A model generated the notes under the pieces. The model searched no databases. It worked only from the letters and a program-made list of their open reading frames with translations, and was not told the DNA's origin. From Dehalococcoidia bacterium (GTDB taxonomy: Bacteria; Chloroflexota; Dehalococcoidia; GIF9; AB-539-J10), in contig JAOUFZ010000093.1 of the NCBI GenBank assembly GCA_029857995.1, positions 1 to 6,820 on the forward strand: DNA of 6,820 nt, written 5' to 3'. The position numbers and the translations under genes were made by a program. Numbering within the stretch: position 1 is the stretch's first letter; each line of letters opens with the position of its first letter. This document shows positions 5,959 through 6,820 of the stretch, piece after piece.

Positions 5959-6258
5959 ATGATAAAGGGTATCGTAGGATGCAGGGTACGGAAAGACAGA
6001 GACCTGGAGCCAATATTGTTCAAGCTAAAGTCGCATGCTGCGCAATACCAGGGGTTTAAGGGCATGGAGAACCTTGTCAGCGCCGACAATGGCTCGGTCA
6101 TCGCCATGGTAAGCACATGGGAGAGCTCTGAAGCCTGGAAGTCGTGGATAGGGTCAGCGATAACGAAAGAGCTGCTCCGGCAGGCTGACGCTCTTCTGGT
6201 GGAAGAGCCCAGGGTGACGACATACAGGATGATGGTACCGGCTGTGATGTGGGTCTAG
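5959..6258 (+). CDS. Small ABM-domain (antibiotic biosynthesis monooxygenase family) protein
   Basis: A 99-residue protein matching the ABM fold, a ferredoxin-like alpha/beta barrel that normally forms dimers in the cytoplasm. Visible family marks: a first strand MIKGIVGCRVRKD; a helix followed by GFKGMENLVSADNGS (the PGFxxxExL turn and strand, residues about 32-46); VIAMVSTWESSEAWKSWIGS (47-66), the typical StWeSxEaWxxW motif; then a helix ELLRQADALL and a final strand RVTTYRMM. Family members include quinone-forming monooxygenases, haem-degrading IsdG-type enzymes and many of unknown role. No haem ligand or substrate can be assigned here. It has its own promoter and ribosome binding site, and nothing ties it to the pilus genes. 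Family assignment is good; the reaction is unknown. Confidence -1.
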   Translation: MIKGIVGCRVRKDRDLEPILFKLKSHAAQYQGFKGMENLVSADNGSVIAMVSTWESSEAWKSWIGSAITKELLRQADALLVEEPRVTTYRMMVPAVMWV

Positions 6259-6497
6259 ACCAAATCTGGTTCTCAATGCCAAATGGCAAAGCCCGAAATC
6301 CGAAGAGGTCATAGATAAGTTTGTCAATATCAAGGGGGGTATGCCCCTTCGGCTGGGCCACGGACGAGCTCCAATCACCCCAAAATGCATGTCTTGGCAT
6401 CTTTTCATGGATGAAAAACATTACGCAATTTTCTATCTCTCACAGCGTGTATCACCATTCAACAAAACTAACTATTGCGTGGTTCCGGGGCTCTTGT
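6259..6497. other. Convergent intergenic stretch (239 bp)
   Basis: It lies between the ends of the ABM gene and the minus-strand membrane gene. It holds several short dyads: AAGGGG/CCCCTT (6332-6337 / 6344-6349, 6-nt loop), TTTTCAT-GG-ATGAAAA (6402-6417) and ACGCAAT/ATTGCGT (6423-6429 / 6474-6480). None is followed by a clear T-run on the strand that would need it, so no terminator is called. Confidence -1.
6277..6302. repeat. Low-complexity intergenic repeat remnant with a TGCCA-AA-TGGCA dyad
   Basis: TGCCA (6277-6281) and TGGCA (6284-6288) form a short dyad, followed by AAGCCCGAAATCCGAA. This resembles the degenerate 'AAATCCGAAA' intergenic strings common in some environmental genomes, and the AAAGCCC word recurs near 4506-4513 in slightly changed form. 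Weak support. Confidence -1.
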
Positions 6498-6820
6498 CTA
6501 GATAGGTTGGCTAAGCAGTACAAAGAAATATGCAGACAAGTTCCAGTAAACAATGGCTGTATAAAATGTCAGAGCTACCACCGTGATTGTATACACGGGT
6601 TTGGGGTCGCGGTTATACTTGATCCATAGAAACAGCGTGACCAAAAACGCCCCCGCCATCTTGATAGCTAGAAACGAGCTCCCGCCTATCAAAGCTGTCA
6701 GCAAAGGGTTGATTTCTGACCCGTATCCACCTGTCACCAGAAACTCAGTTATCAGACCGTCTGCAACTATTGTGCAAAATAGGGCACAGAGAGCACACCT
6801 GACGGCCCGGCTTTCGATGT
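6498..6820 (-). CDS. Small multi-pass membrane protein, DUF5658-like, 5' end beyond the right edge
   Basis: The minus-strand frame ends at TAG (6500-6498) and stays open to the window edge, 106 codons in view. A GTG at 6737 could be a start, but the frame upstream still reads as sensible protein (AVRCALCALFCTIVADGLIT), so the real start is outside. Hydrophobic segments: roughly the first 28 visible residues, then INPLLTALIGGSSFLAIKMAGAFLVTLFLWI, and a last one PVYTITVVALTFYTAIVYW through YFFVLL. The E-x-NPLL...F-x-x-K pattern (in SEINPLL and FLAIKMAG) resembles DUF5658 membrane proteins, whose role is unknown. The short cytoplasmic-type loop KYNRDPKP separates the last two helices. It converges on the ABM gene. 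Membrane nature is clear; the family call is moderate. Confidence -1.
   Translation of the reverse strand, partial: IESRAVRCALCALFCTIVADGLITEFLVTGGYGSEINPLLTALIGGSSFLAIKMAGAFLVTLFLWIKYNRDPKPVYTITVVALTFYTAIVYWNLSAYFFVLLSQPI

Noticed and set aside
6332..6349. AAGGGG/CCCCTT hairpin as an intrinsic terminator of the ABM gene
   Set aside because: The downstream sequence CGGCTGGGCC has no T-run, and the opposite strand lacks one too.
6321..6629. 102-codon plus-strand ORF
   Set aside because: Overlaps the minus-strand membrane gene, has no ribosome binding site and no recognisable protein features.

Overview
The window looks like a piece of a bacterial chromosome of moderate GC. The gene styles, the SRP-independent type IV pilus genes and a palindromic 'TGTCATTGCGAG...' interspersed repeat would fit an uncultured Chloroflexota (Dehalococcoidia-like) organism. 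That taxonomic guess is an inference from memory of similar loci; nothing in the window proves it.

Layout, left to right. (1) 1-694: 3' part of a NarL/FixJ-type response regulator whose receiver lacks the usual phospho-acceptor aspartate. (2) 695-911: a 217-base gap with a good extended -10 promoter (774-801) overlaid by small dyads, then a leader of about 100 nt with a strong hairpin. (3) 912-5656: a compact co-directional type IV pilus / type II secretion-like cluster. It holds a PilB/GspE assembly ATPase with an unusual N-terminal pair of degenerate Mrr-type endonuclease-fold repeats, a PilC/GspF platform protein, and two minor pseudopilins (PilV/GspI-like and PilW/GspJ-like). A 77-bp palindromic interspersed repeat sits between pilC and the first pseudopilin and has separated a strong ribosome binding site from the pseudopilin start. 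(4) 5657-5958: a gene-free stretch carrying a near-perfect extended -10 promoter with a 10-bp palindrome in place of the -35 box. (5) 5959-6258: a small ABM-family protein with a very strong ribosome binding site. (6) 6259-6497: a convergent intergenic stretch. (7) 6498-6820, minus strand: the C-terminal part of a small multi-pass membrane protein (DUF5658-like) that runs off the right edge.

How they work together: PilB (cytoplasmic hexameric ATPase) and PilC (inner-membrane platform) would drive assembly of a pilus or pseudopilus that includes the two minor pseudopilins. The major pilin, prepilin peptidase, retraction ATPase and PilMNOPQ-like proteins are not in this window. The response regulator next door may control the pilB promoter, but that is inferred from position only. 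The most unusual items are the Mrr-like N-terminal extension on PilB, the acceptor-less receiver, and the repeat insertion that appears to have rebuilt the translation start of the first pseudopilin.
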